Below are positions 1 through 6,057 of a stretch of 7,937 nucleotides of DNA, one piece after another. Positions within the stretch are counted from its first letter, which is position 1. Each line of letters starts with the position of its first letter. A program made the position numbers and the translations under genes. Source of the DNA: Brevundimonas sp. (GTDB lineage: Bacteria; Pseudomonadota; Alphaproteobacteria; Caulobacterales; Caulobacteraceae); contig JALAGW010000340.1 of assembly GCA_022712235.1 (NCBI GenBank), forward strand, positions 1 to 7,937. Reading direction: 5' to 3'. The notes beneath the pieces are model-generated. The model did not search any database. It was not told the origin of the DNA and was given only the letters and a program-made list of their open reading frames with translations.

Positions 1-1293
1 ACCCAGGATGCGCCCCATCAGGCCCCGAGCTGGTCCGGCCCTGTGCCCGCCGACTGGGTGGACCCGCACACAGGTCACCGCATCTTGCGCCTGTCGCCCG
101 ATGGCGGCGGCGGCAAGCCCTATTTCTACAAGAACATGTTCCTGCCCTCGAAGGCCGGAAAGCCGGACCTGATGGTCATCTCGACGCCTCAGGGCATCTG
201 CACCGTCAACCTGTCGACCTGGGCGCGCGATGTTCTGGTAGCGGACGCCAAGGCCGACCTGATGTTCACCGGCCGCAAGGGCCGCAACGTCTATTACTCG
301 GTCACCGAGCCGGGCGAGGCCCAGTTGATGGACCGCGCCAAGACGATCCATGTCATCGACGTGGACACCCGGCGCGTGCGGCGGATCGCTCGCGTTCCCA
401 ACGGCAACATCAACTCGGTCAACGCCGACGAGACCCTGCTGCTGGGCTTCGTCGCCTATGGGTCCGAACCGCTTCAGCCGGGCGTCGGCGACCCCCGCAA
501 CCGTCGCTTCGACCAGGCCGAATACGCCGCCAACGGCCCGGACGGAAAGCCGCTCAACTTCGCCCGCGCCAAGGGCGTGCGGATGCTGCAGCGCTGGGCC
601 GCCCGCTATCCGATGGAGATCTTCGTCATCGACATGGCGACCGGCGAACGCCGAGTGATCCACAAGACGAATGAGTGGATCGGCCACACCCAGTTCTCGC
701 CCACCGATCCCGACCGCATCATCTTCTGCCACGAAGGCCCCTGGCACCGGGTGGACCGCATGTGGACGATGAAGGTCGACGGCTCGGACCTGCGCAAGAC
801 CCACACGCGCACCATGAATTTCGAGATCTTCGGCCACGAGTGGTTCAGCCCCGACGGCAAGCAGGTCCTCTATGACCTGCAGACGCCGCGCGGTCAGGTC
901 TTCTGGGTCGCCTCGGTCGATCTGGAGACGGGCAAGCGCGTCTATCGCCGGGTCGAGCAGAACGACTGGTCGGTCCACTACAACGTCTCGCCCGACGGCC
1001 GGATGTTCGCCGGCGACGGCGGCGACGGCGACATGGTGGCCCACGCCCCGGACGGCAAATGGCTGGTGCTGCTGCGTCCCGAACCCATCGTCGACGAGGA
1101 CCCGTCCAGCGACAAGGACGACCAGATCAGCGTCGAATACATGCGCTCCGAACGGATCGTGGACCTGTCCAACCACGACTACCGGCTGGAGCCCAACCTG
1201 ACCTTCACGCCGGACGGTCGATGGATCGTCTTTGTCTCCAACATGCACGGCAAGAACCACGTCTATGCCGTCGAGGTGGCGCGCGCCGCCTGA
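1..1293 (+). CDS. Oligogalacturonate lyase, PL22 beta-propeller family (5'-partial)
   Basis: Predicted to cleave short, often unsaturated oligogalacturonides by beta-elimination, giving 5-keto-4-deoxyuronate for the KDG pathway. The frame is open from base 1 to the TGA at 1291-1293 (430 codons seen). A GTG at 43 is possible, but the residues before it (ending PSWSGPVPADWVDP) read like the linker after a signal peptide, and no ribosome site precedes it, so the true start is probably upstream. Numbering from that GTG, family signatures are WIGH (His215), FCHEGP (His230), a GHEW motif (His265) and SVHYN (His312), on repeated propeller strands such as FSPDGK. The alignment is to the Dickeya/Yersinia enzymes as remembered. 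Where those have two metal-binding histidines (HPH), this protein has Glu383-Pro-Asn385, so it may belong to a divergent branch. The family call is firm; exact activity is less so. Classical members are cytoplasmic; location here is unknown because the N-terminus is missing. Confidence 0.88.
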   Translation, partial: TQDAPHQAPSWSGPVPADWVDPHTGHRILRLSPDGGGGKPYFYKNMFLPSKAGKPDLMVISTPQGICTVNLSTWARDVLVADAKADLMFTGRKGRNVYYSVTEPGEAQLMDRAKTIHVIDVDTRRVRRIARVPNGNINSVNADETLLLGFVAYGSEPLQPGVGDPRNRRFDQAEYAANGPDGKPLNFARAKGVRMLQRWAARYPMEIFVIDMATGERRVIHKTNEWIGHTQFSPTDPDRIIFCHEGPWHRVDRMWTMKVDGSDLRKTHTRTMNFEIFGHEWFSPDGKQVLYDLQTPRGQVFWVASVDLETGKRVYRRVEQNDWSVHYNVSPDGRMFAGDGGDGDMVAHAPDGKWLVLLRPEPIVDEDPSSDKDDQISVEYMRSERIVDLSNHDYRLEPNLTFTPDGRWIVFVSNMHGKNHVYAVEVARAA

Positions 1294-1306
1294 TCCCGCC
1301 CAACCC

Positions 1307-1334
1307 AAGGGCCCCGGAGACATCCGGGGCCTTT
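1307..1334 (+). terminator. Rho-independent-type terminator after the PL22 gene
   Basis: A 9-bp perfect stem (GGCCCCGGA at 1310-1318 with TCCGGGGCC at 1323-1331) closes on a GACA loop. It is extended by one G-T and two A-T pairs. The T tract after the stem is short (TTTCTC), so termination may be partial. It lies 13 bases after the stop codon. Confidence 0.75.
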
Positions 1335-1529
1335 CTCAATGGTGACGTTCGGATGGACAGGTTCACACGGCGAGATATCGTTGTTCCGAAATCCGAAATT
1401 ACGTCCCACAGAACCTATCAGGTCGAGCAAACCAGCTTCACCGGACGCAATTTCAGTTCGTCTCGAGAAGACTATCTGATTGCGAAAAAACAGGATTTTG
1501 TTCGCTTCCGCCAGAGCCACGCCGAACGC

Positions 1530-1586
1530 TGACATCGCGCTGTTGCAAAAGACGGGAAGCTATTGCAAGAAGTGACACGCGCTGCA
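1530..1586 (+). repeat. Imperfect direct repeat TGACA(T)CGCGCTG with TTGCAA elements
   Basis: TGACATCGCGCTG at 1530-1542 recurs as TGACACGCGCTG at 1573-1584, one base shorter and otherwise identical. TTGCAA occurs at 1543-1548 and again at 1563-1568. The first copy contains an imperfect palindrome, ACATCGCGCTGT at 1532-1543 (5 of 6 pairs, central CG). Such arrangements in front of a catabolic gene often bind a regulator; that role is inferred. Confidence 0.4.
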
Positions 1587-1603
1587 TCCGACTATGCGCA
1601 ACG

Positions 1604-1618
1604 CCATACCAACAAATG
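1604..1618 (+). promoter_or_regulatory. Shared motif CCATACCAnnAAATG, copy 1 (TonB receptor side)
   Basis: CCATACCA, two variable bases, then AAATG. The same 13 of 15 bases occur on the minus strand at 5988-6002, upstream of the GH28 gene. In both places the motif lies upstream of the TGACACCGGT element and reads toward the gene. It may be a regulator site or part of a core promoter (the A-rich end resembles a -10 region). Confidence 0.35.
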
Positions 1619-1630
1619 ACACCGGTGCCA
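1617..1630 (+). promoter_or_regulatory. LacI-type operator-like palindrome, TonB receptor promoter
   Basis: TGACACCGGTGCCA is a 14-bp inverted repeat with 6 of 7 matching pairs and a central CG, the layout usual for LacI-family operators. It ends 25 bases before the receptor's ATG, a position suited to repression. Its first ten bases recur exactly in the GH28/GH105 divergent region. The regulator is not in the window. Confidence 0.55.
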
Positions 1631-1643
1631 CTGGCCTCGGTGC

Positions 1644-1651
1644 GGGGAGAG
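1644..1651 (+). promoter_or_regulatory. Ribosome binding site of the TonB receptor gene
   Basis: GGGGAGAG lies 4 bases before the ATG at 1656 and supports that start, which is also followed directly by a signal peptide. Confidence 0.7.
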
Positions 1652-1655
1652 AAAC

Positions 1656-4385
1656 ATGGAACGGCCCTTCCACCACGCCCGAACTCTGTGCATCGCCGGC
1701 GTTTCCGCGACCGCCCTGTTGTGGGCCGCGGCGCCCGCCTTCGCCCAGGACGCCCAGCCGGCCGCCGCCGAGCCGGAAACCACCACCGTCGACGAGATCG
1801 TCGTCACCGGCTTCCGCTCCAGCCTTCAGCAGGCGCTGAACATCAAGCGCCGCGAGGCCGGCGCCGTGGACGCCATCCTGGCTGAAGACATCGCCGACTT
1901 CCCCGACCAGAACCTGGCCGAGGCCATCCAGCGCCTGCCCGGCGTGACCATTGAACGCGTCAACGGCCAGGGCACCACCATCTCGGTGCGCGGCCTGGGC
2001 GCCGACTTCACCCGCACCCGCATCAACGGCCTGGAGGCCCAGGCGGCCTCGGGCGGCAACCGCAACCGCAGCTTCGACTTCTCGATGTTCGCGTCCGAGC
2101 TGTTCAACAGCATCAAGGTCCGCAAGACCCAGTCGGCCGAGATCGAGGAGGGCTCGCTGGGCTCGACCGTCGACCTGCAGACCGGCCGTCCGCTGGACTT
2201 TTCGCGCAGCGGCTTCAACTCCGCCCTGTCGGTCCAGGCCTCGTATAACGACCTGTCGGAAAAGACCGTGCCGCGCACCGCCGGCCTGCTGAGCTGGTCG
2301 AACGACAGCAAGACCTTCGGCATCCTGGGCTCGATCGCCTATTCCGAGCGTTCGCCGATCCTCGAAAGCTTCAACACCACGCGCTGGCAGAAGGGCGATC
2401 CGACCAAGGCCTATGGCGTGGGCCAGAACTTCGGCGGCTGCGTCCCCTGTACGACCGATGCGCAGCGCACTGAACTGCTGAACGCCTTCTATCCGCGCAT
2501 CCCGCGCTACACCTTCGGCAACACCCAGGAAGATCGCCTGGGCCTGACCGGCGCTCTGCAATGGCGCCCCAGCGACCGCACCGAGGTCGTGCTGGACCTG
2601 CTGTGGTCTCGCCTGAACTCGGAGCTGGAAAGCCCCAACGTCGAGGCCTGGGCCTTCAGCCGCGCCGCCGTGAACAACGTCATCGTGCGCGACTACGCCA
2701 TCGACGCTGAGAAGAACGCCCTGTCCTACGGCGTGTTCGACAACATGCTGGTGCGCTCGGAAAACGGTTTCACCCGTAACGAGAGCACCTTCGCCCAGGC
2801 CTCGTTGAACATCCGCCACGACTTCACCGACCGTCTGCGCGGCAACATGAAGCTGGGCCTGAACAAGTCCGAGGCTCGCACCCCGATGAACGTCACCTAC
2901 GCCTTCGAACAGGCGGGGGTGAACGGCTACACCATCGACTTCCGCGGCAATGACCGTCTGCCGATGATCGACTACGGCTTCGACATCACCTCGGGCAAGG
3001 ACTTCACCCTGATCCAGGGCACGCGCAGCACCAGCGGCGGCGACTTCGACAATAATGTCGTGGCCGGCGCCCTGGAGTATGACTGGAACCCGTCGCTGAC
3101 GTTCAAGGCCGGCGGCGAATACCGCACCTACGGCTTCAGCACCTGGGGCGTGTCGCGGGCTCAGACGGCCACGGCGGGCGCCGATCGCATCACCGGCGTC
3201 GACGCCCTGGGCAAGGTCGTCAGCATCGACGGCAAGATCGGCGTTCCGGCGGGTTCGGACCTGAGCTTCATCGTGCCCGACATCTGGAAGATCAACGACT
3301 TCCTCAGCGTCTACGACGACCCGCTGGTGCCGAACCGCAGCGAACGCGAAGTCGACGAAACCGACAAGGGCGTCTTCGTCCAGGCCGACTTCAACACCGA
3401 CATCGCCAACATGACGGTGCGCGGCAACGTCGGCGTCCGCTACGCCCAGACGGAAGTCGAATCCAAGGGCTGGCAGACGATCTCGTTGCCGGGCGGCGGC
3501 AACGCCTACGACTACGTCACCGCCACCAACGACTACGACGACGTCCTGCCGTCATTCAACCTGGCCATCGAGCCGCGCGACGACCTGGTGATCCGCCTGG
3601 GCGCCGCCAAGGTCATGTCGCGCCCGACCCTGGGCGACCTGACGCCGGGCGGCGGCGTCTCGCCGACCACCCGCACCGTCTCCTACGGCAACCCCCTGCT
3701 GGACCCGTTCCGCGCCACCAACTACGACCTGTCGGTCGAATGGTACTTCCAGAATGAGGGCCTGCTGGCCGCCGCCGTCTTCTACAAGGACATCGACAGC
3801 TTCATCACCTCGGTGACGGAATCGATCGTCTGGAGCGACCTGGGTCTGCCCGACGAACTGCTGCAAGGCGCCGCGCGTCCGACCGACGTCTTCCAGGTCA
3901 CGCGCAAGCTGAACGGCGAAGGCGGTTCGCTGCACGGTCTGGAAATCCAGTATCAGCAGCCCTTCACCTTCCTGCCGGGCGTCTGGTCGAACTTCGGCTT
4001 CATCGGCAACTTCACCTATGTCGACTCCGAGGTCGACTATGGCGCCGCCGGCAAGAACCGTCTGACGGGTCAGTCGAAGAACACCTTCAACACGACGCTG
4101 TATTATGAGGACGGTCCGTTCCAGGCCCGTGTCTCGGCGGCCTATCGCAGCGGCTACCTGATGTCCTTCCCCGGCGGCAACGGCAACTCGGAAGAAGGCA
4201 TGAACGCCACGACCTACGTCGACGCCTCAATGTCCTATGACATCTCGGACAGCATGACGATCTCGCTGGAAGGCATCAACCTGACCGACGAATACAATGA
4301 TCGCTACGTCGACGTGGCGGACCGCGTGTCCGACTACCGTCACACCGGCCGCGAGATCGCTATCGGATTGCGCTGGAAATACTGA
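1656..4385 (+). CDS. TonB-dependent outer-membrane receptor (Xanthomonas/Caulobacter type), probable pectin oligosaccharide importer
   Basis: A 909-residue outer-membrane receptor predicted to bind and import a ligand using energy passed by TonB-ExbB-ExbD. Residues 1-30 form a Sec signal peptide ending APAFA before QDA. A TonB box-like segment, TVDEIVVTG, is at 44-52. The plug domain runs from about 60 to 190 and includes LAEAIQRLPGVTIER, the ISVRGLG motif and GSLGSTVDLQTGRPLD. The rest is a beta-barrel ending in a C-terminal aromatic strand (LRWKY), as needed for outer-membrane assembly. Length and motifs match the large sugar-associated group often called TonB-Xanth-Caul. The ligand cannot be read from the sequence; oligogalacturonides or rhamnogalacturonan fragments are inferred from the PL22, GH28 and GH105 neighbours. 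Cys262 and Cys265 form a CxxC in what is probably an extracellular loop. The gene has its own promoter region and a strong terminator. Confidence 0.93.
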   Translation: MERPFHHARTLCIAGVSATALLWAAAPAFAQDAQPAAAEPETTTVDEIVVTGFRSSLQQALNIKRREAGAVDAILAEDIADFPDQNLAEAIQRLPGVTIERVNGQGTTISVRGLGADFTRTRINGLEAQAASGGNRNRSFDFSMFASELFNSIKVRKTQSAEIEEGSLGSTVDLQTGRPLDFSRSGFNSALSVQASYNDLSEKTVPRTAGLLSWSNDSKTFGILGSIAYSERSPILESFNTTRWQKGDPTKAYGVGQNFGGCVPCTTDAQRTELLNAFYPRIPRYTFGNTQEDRLGLTGALQWRPSDRTEVVLDLLWSRLNSELESPNVEAWAFSRAAVNNVIVRDYAIDAEKNALSYGVFDNMLVRSENGFTRNESTFAQASLNIRHDFTDRLRGNMKLGLNKSEARTPMNVTYAFEQAGVNGYTIDFRGNDRLPMIDYGFDITSGKDFTLIQGTRSTSGGDFDNNVVAGALEYDWNPSLTFKAGGEYRTYGFSTWGVSRAQTATAGADRITGVDALGKVVSIDGKIGVPAGSDLSFIVPDIWKINDFLSVYDDPLVPNRSEREVDETDKGVFVQADFNTDIANMTVRGNVGVRYAQTEVESKGWQTISLPGGGNAYDYVTATNDYDDVLPSFNLAIEPRDDLVIRLGAAKVMSRPTLGDLTPGGGVSPTTRTVSYGNPLLDPFRATNYDLSVEWYFQNEGLLAAAVFYKDIDSFITSVTESIVWSDLGLPDELLQGAARPTDVFQVTRKLNGEGGSLHGLEIQYQQPFTFLPGVWSNFGFIGNFTYVDSEVDYGAAGKNRLTGQSKNTFNTTLYYEDGPFQARVSAAYRSGYLMSFPGGNGNSEEGMNATTYVDASMSYDISDSMTISLEGINLTDEYNDRYVDVADRVSDYRHTGREIAIGLRWKY

Positions 4386-4417
4386 TCTTCCTCCCTGAAC
4401 CTTTCAGTGCATGACTT

Positions 4418-4450
4418 GGCCCGGAGCGTCCTCGCTCCGGGCCTTTTTTT
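4418..4450 (+). terminator. Strong Rho-independent terminator of the TonB receptor gene
   Basis: An 11-bp perfect stem (4418-4428 with 4433-4443), a TCCT loop and seven consecutive T at 4444-4450. It lies 32 bases after the receptor's stop codon. Confidence 0.9.
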
Positions 4451-4468
4451 GTCCGCTGAGCGCGCAGC

Positions 4469-4499
4469 AAAAAGCCCCGACGCCGGAGGCGCCGGGGCT
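4469..4499 (-). terminator. Rho-independent terminator of the GH28 gene
   Basis: Read on the minus strand, 4488-4499 pairs with 4473-4484 in a 12-bp stem containing one G-U pair and a 3-base loop, followed by five U (complement of the A run at 4469-4473). It starts 23 bases past the GH28 stop codon. Confidence 0.85.
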
Positions 4500-4522
4500 C
4501 TGATGTTCGGCCAATGCCTGGT

Positions 4523-5899
4523 CTAGAGGCCCAGCACCCCGCGCGAGGCCGTCACCTTGGGGCCTGTCCCGTCCAGGGTGTCGATCCTGCAGTCGCTGAA
4601 ACGCCAGTTGTCAGCATTGGCGATGCTGCCCGCCTCGCGCACGTCCCAGTCCAGCCGATCGAAGGTGAAGTCGCGCAAGGGCGCCTCCTCATAGGCGGCG
4701 GCCTCGAAGCCGATCTTCCCCCCCACCGCCTTGATGTCCGACAGGCGCACGTCGCGGATGCGGGGGATGCCCTGCTCGCGCGGCACCGGCGTCGCCAGCG
4801 CCCGCCAGTAATCGGGGATGTCGGTGATCCCCGCCGGGATCTGGGCGTAGGAGTAGTTCGGATACCAGTTGAGATTGACCCGGAACAGGGTCGCCACATC
4901 CTGCAGGTGGATGTTCTTCAGGGCGATGTTGTTGATCACCCCGCCGCGCGTATGGCCCGACTTGAAGAAGATGCCCAGCGGCACGGGATATTCGATCCGC
5001 AGGCCCGACACCTCGATGTCCTCGAACCCGCCGGAGGTCTCGCTGCCGAAGGTCATGCCGGCCAGGGCGTCGCGCACGATGCAGTCGCGCACCTTCTCCT
5101 GTCGACAGGGCCGCGCCACGCGCAGACCGTCCCAGTCGCGCCCGGCCTTGATGCAGAGGGCGTCGTCGTTGACCGACAGGTCGCAGCGCTCGACCAGCAC
5201 CCGCTCCGACGAATCGATGTCGATCCCATCCGTCGAGGGCCCGCGCCCGCCCAAGTTGTTGCGGATGATCAGGTCCGACACCTTCACGTCGCGCGAATAG
5301 CAGACATGCACGGTCCAGAAGCCCGATCGCGCCAGGTTCAGCCCCGAAACCTCGACCGCCTCGGCGTCATAGACGTGGATCAGGCGCGGACGGCGGCAGT
5401 CATAGTCGGCGGCCCAGCGCAGGTCCCTGGGATCATAGTCGCGGCGCATGGCCCAATAGCTGTCCCAGAAGACCTTGCCGTCGCCGTCCACCAGACCCTC
5501 GCCGGTGATCTTCGCATTCTTCTCGCGATAGATGTTCAGCAGACCCGCCGGCCATTCCATCTCGATCCCGGCGACGCGGGTGCGGACCATGGGATAGGCG
5601 GCGATATCGCGCAGACCCTTGATGGTCGCGCCGCGCCCGATCAGCAGGGTGACGTTCGACTTCACGAACAGCGAACCCGACATATAGACGCCGGGCTTCA
5701 GCACCACCGTCCCGCCGCCCGCGCCCGCCGCCGCATCGATGGCGGCCTGGATCGGGCGGGTGTTGATCGTCTCGCCGTCGCCGACCGCGCCGAAATCGGC
5801 GGCGTCGAAGGTGCGCCCCACAGTCTGGGCGAAGGCGGGCGGGGCTGCGGTGGCGATGGCCCCCGTCAGGCCGAGTTGCAGCAGGGAGCGGCGATGCAT
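4523..5899 (-). CDS. GH28 polygalacturonase, Tat-exported
   Basis: A 458-residue right-handed beta-helix glycoside hydrolase of family 28, predicted to hydrolyse alpha-1,4 galacturonosyl bonds in pectin. The N-terminus HRRSLLQLG followed by a hydrophobic stretch and PAFAQ (cleavage near residue 24) looks like a twin-arginine signal. The GH28 fold entry FGAVGDG is at 37-42. Catalytic motifs are STDGID (Asp224) and NDDALC (Asp245, Asp246). The GHG of fungal enzymes is replaced by GSE (285-287), as is common in bacterial members, and RIK appears as FFKSG (Lys313). Length is normal for bacterial GH28. It converges with the TonB receptor gene and diverges from the GH105 gene. Whether it is endo- or exo-acting, and whether it prefers polygalacturonate or rhamnogalacturonan, cannot be decided from the sequence. 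The ATG at 5899 is supported by its ribosome site and by the signal peptide. Confidence 0.92.
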   Translation of the reverse strand: MHRRSLLQLGLTGAIATAAPPAFAQTVGRTFDAADFGAVGDGETINTRPIQAAIDAAAGAGGGTVVLKPGVYMSGSLFVKSNVTLLIGRGATIKGLRDIAAYPMVRTRVAGIEMEWPAGLLNIYREKNAKITGEGLVDGDGKVFWDSYWAMRRDYDPRDLRWAADYDCRRPRLIHVYDAEAVEVSGLNLARSGFWTVHVCYSRDVKVSDLIIRNNLGGRGPSTDGIDIDSSERVLVERCDLSVNDDALCIKAGRDWDGLRVARPCRQEKVRDCIVRDALAGMTFGSETSGGFEDIEVSGLRIEYPVPLGIFFKSGHTRGGVINNIALKNIHLQDVATLFRVNLNWYPNYSYAQIPAGITDIPDYWRALATPVPREQGIPRIRDVRLSDIKAVGGKIGFEAAAYEEAPLRDFTFDRLDWDVREAGSIANADNWRFSDCRIDTLDGTGPKVTASRGVLGL

Positions 5900-5904
5900 G
5901 GGCG

Positions 5905-5910
5905 TTCCTC
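5905..5910 (-). promoter_or_regulatory. Ribosome binding site of the GH28 gene
   Basis: On the minus strand GAGGAA lies 5 bases before the ATG at 5899. Confidence 0.7.
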
Positions 5911-5949
5911 AGATTCAGGGGCCGCCTTGAACGACGGCGTCTTGTCGCG

Positions 5950-5963
5950 GTTTACCGGTGTCA
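5950..5963 (-). promoter_or_regulatory. LacI-type operator-like sequence, GH28/GH105 promoters
   Basis: On the minus strand this reads TGACACCGGTAAAC. The first ten bases equal those of the palindrome before the TonB receptor gene. The core ACCGGT is fully symmetric, but the second half-site is degenerate. It lies about 50 bases upstream of the GH28 start and about 95 upstream of the GH105 start, so one bound regulator could affect both genes. Confidence 0.5.
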
Positions 5964-5985
5964 TTCCGGCTTGCGCTGCTCAGTC

Positions 5986-5998
5986 ACCATTTTATGGT
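5986..5998. repeat. Perfect inverted repeat ACCAT-TTT-ATGGT
   Basis: A 5-bp perfect inverted repeat with a 3-base spacer in the only A/T-rich part of the divergent region. It overlaps the possible GH105 -10 element and the CCATACCA motif. It is too short for a terminator; a regulator site is possible. Confidence 0.35.
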
Positions 5999-6002
5999 AT
6001 GG
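5988..6002 (-). promoter_or_regulatory. Shared motif CCATACCAnnAAATG, copy 2 (GH28 side)
   Basis: Read toward the GH28 gene, this is CCATACCA, TA, AAATG. It lies 24 bases upstream of the TGACACCGGT element if measured from the end of the whole motif. It matches the copy at 1604-1618 in 13 of 15 bases and has the same order and orientation relative to its gene. Confidence 0.35.
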
Positions 6003-6017
6003 AAGAGCAAATAGTGA

Positions 6018-6038
6018 AACCCCAAACCCAACGGGGTT
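6018..6038 (+). other. Small hairpin in the GH105 leader
   Basis: AACCCC (6018-6023) can pair with GGGGTT (6033-6038) around a 9-base loop. It ends 6 bases before the ribosome site. It might affect translation or transcript stability; the stem is short and chance is not excluded. Confidence 0.3.
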
Positions 6039-6044
6039 CGTACC

Positions 6045-6050
6045 GGAGAG
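6045..6050 (+). promoter_or_regulatory. Ribosome binding site that sets the GH105 start
   Basis: GGAGAG lies 7 bases before the GTG at 6058. This favours the GTG over upstream in-frame starts, which lie inside the promoter region, and it places a clean signal peptide at the N-terminus. Confidence 0.7.
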
Positions 6051-6057
6051 AACGCCT

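Larger units (their letters stand above)
1335..1655. other. Non-coding leader and promoter region of the TonB receptor gene
   Basis: This stretch has no convincing gene. It is visibly richer in A and T than its surroundings, and short frames in it lack the G/C third-position bias of the neighbours. It holds spaced TGACA elements, a duplicated TTGCAA, an operator-like palindrome and the ribosome site of the receptor. I could not pick out a confident -35/-10 pair. The preceding terminator suggests the receptor is transcribed from its own promoter here. Confidence 0.65.
5900..6057. promoter_or_regulatory. Divergent promoter region between the GH28 and GH105 genes
   Basis: These 158 bases separate two divergent starts and must hold both promoters or their overlap. 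Visible elements are an operator-like palindrome (5950-5963), an ACCAT/ATGGT inverted repeat (5986-5998), the second copy of the CCATACCAnnAAATG motif, and a small hairpin in the GH105 leader. A weak plus-strand promoter can be proposed: TTGCGC at 5971-5976 and TATGGT at 5993-5998, 16 bases apart. It is not strong enough to list separately. Confidence 0.6.

Noticed and set aside
1012..1032. A tandem repeat of GGCGACGGC in the PL22 gene
   Set aside because: It encodes the Gly/Asp loop GDGGDGD at a position where relatives also have a Gly-Asp-rich turn, so it is best explained by coding.
1353..1532. A possible 59-residue small protein in the gap before the receptor gene
   Set aside because: No ribosome site precedes the ATG, third-position G/C is only about half against a strong bias in the real genes, and no motif is recognisable.
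1563..1598. A sigma-70-like promoter made of TTGCAA or GTGACA and CTATGC
   Set aside because: The spacers (23 and 14 bases) do not fit and the match to consensus is weak.
1560..2819. A 419-codon minus-strand frame opposite the start of the TonB receptor gene
   Set aside because: It overlaps the signal peptide and plug domain of a clear receptor and has a repetitive Gly/Val/Ala/Gln-rich composition typical of shadows.
5971..6057. An N-terminal extension of the GH105 gene from a TTG at 5971
   Set aside because: It would cover promoter elements and put 29 residues before an evident signal peptide. The GTG at 6058 has a good ribosome site at 6045-6050.
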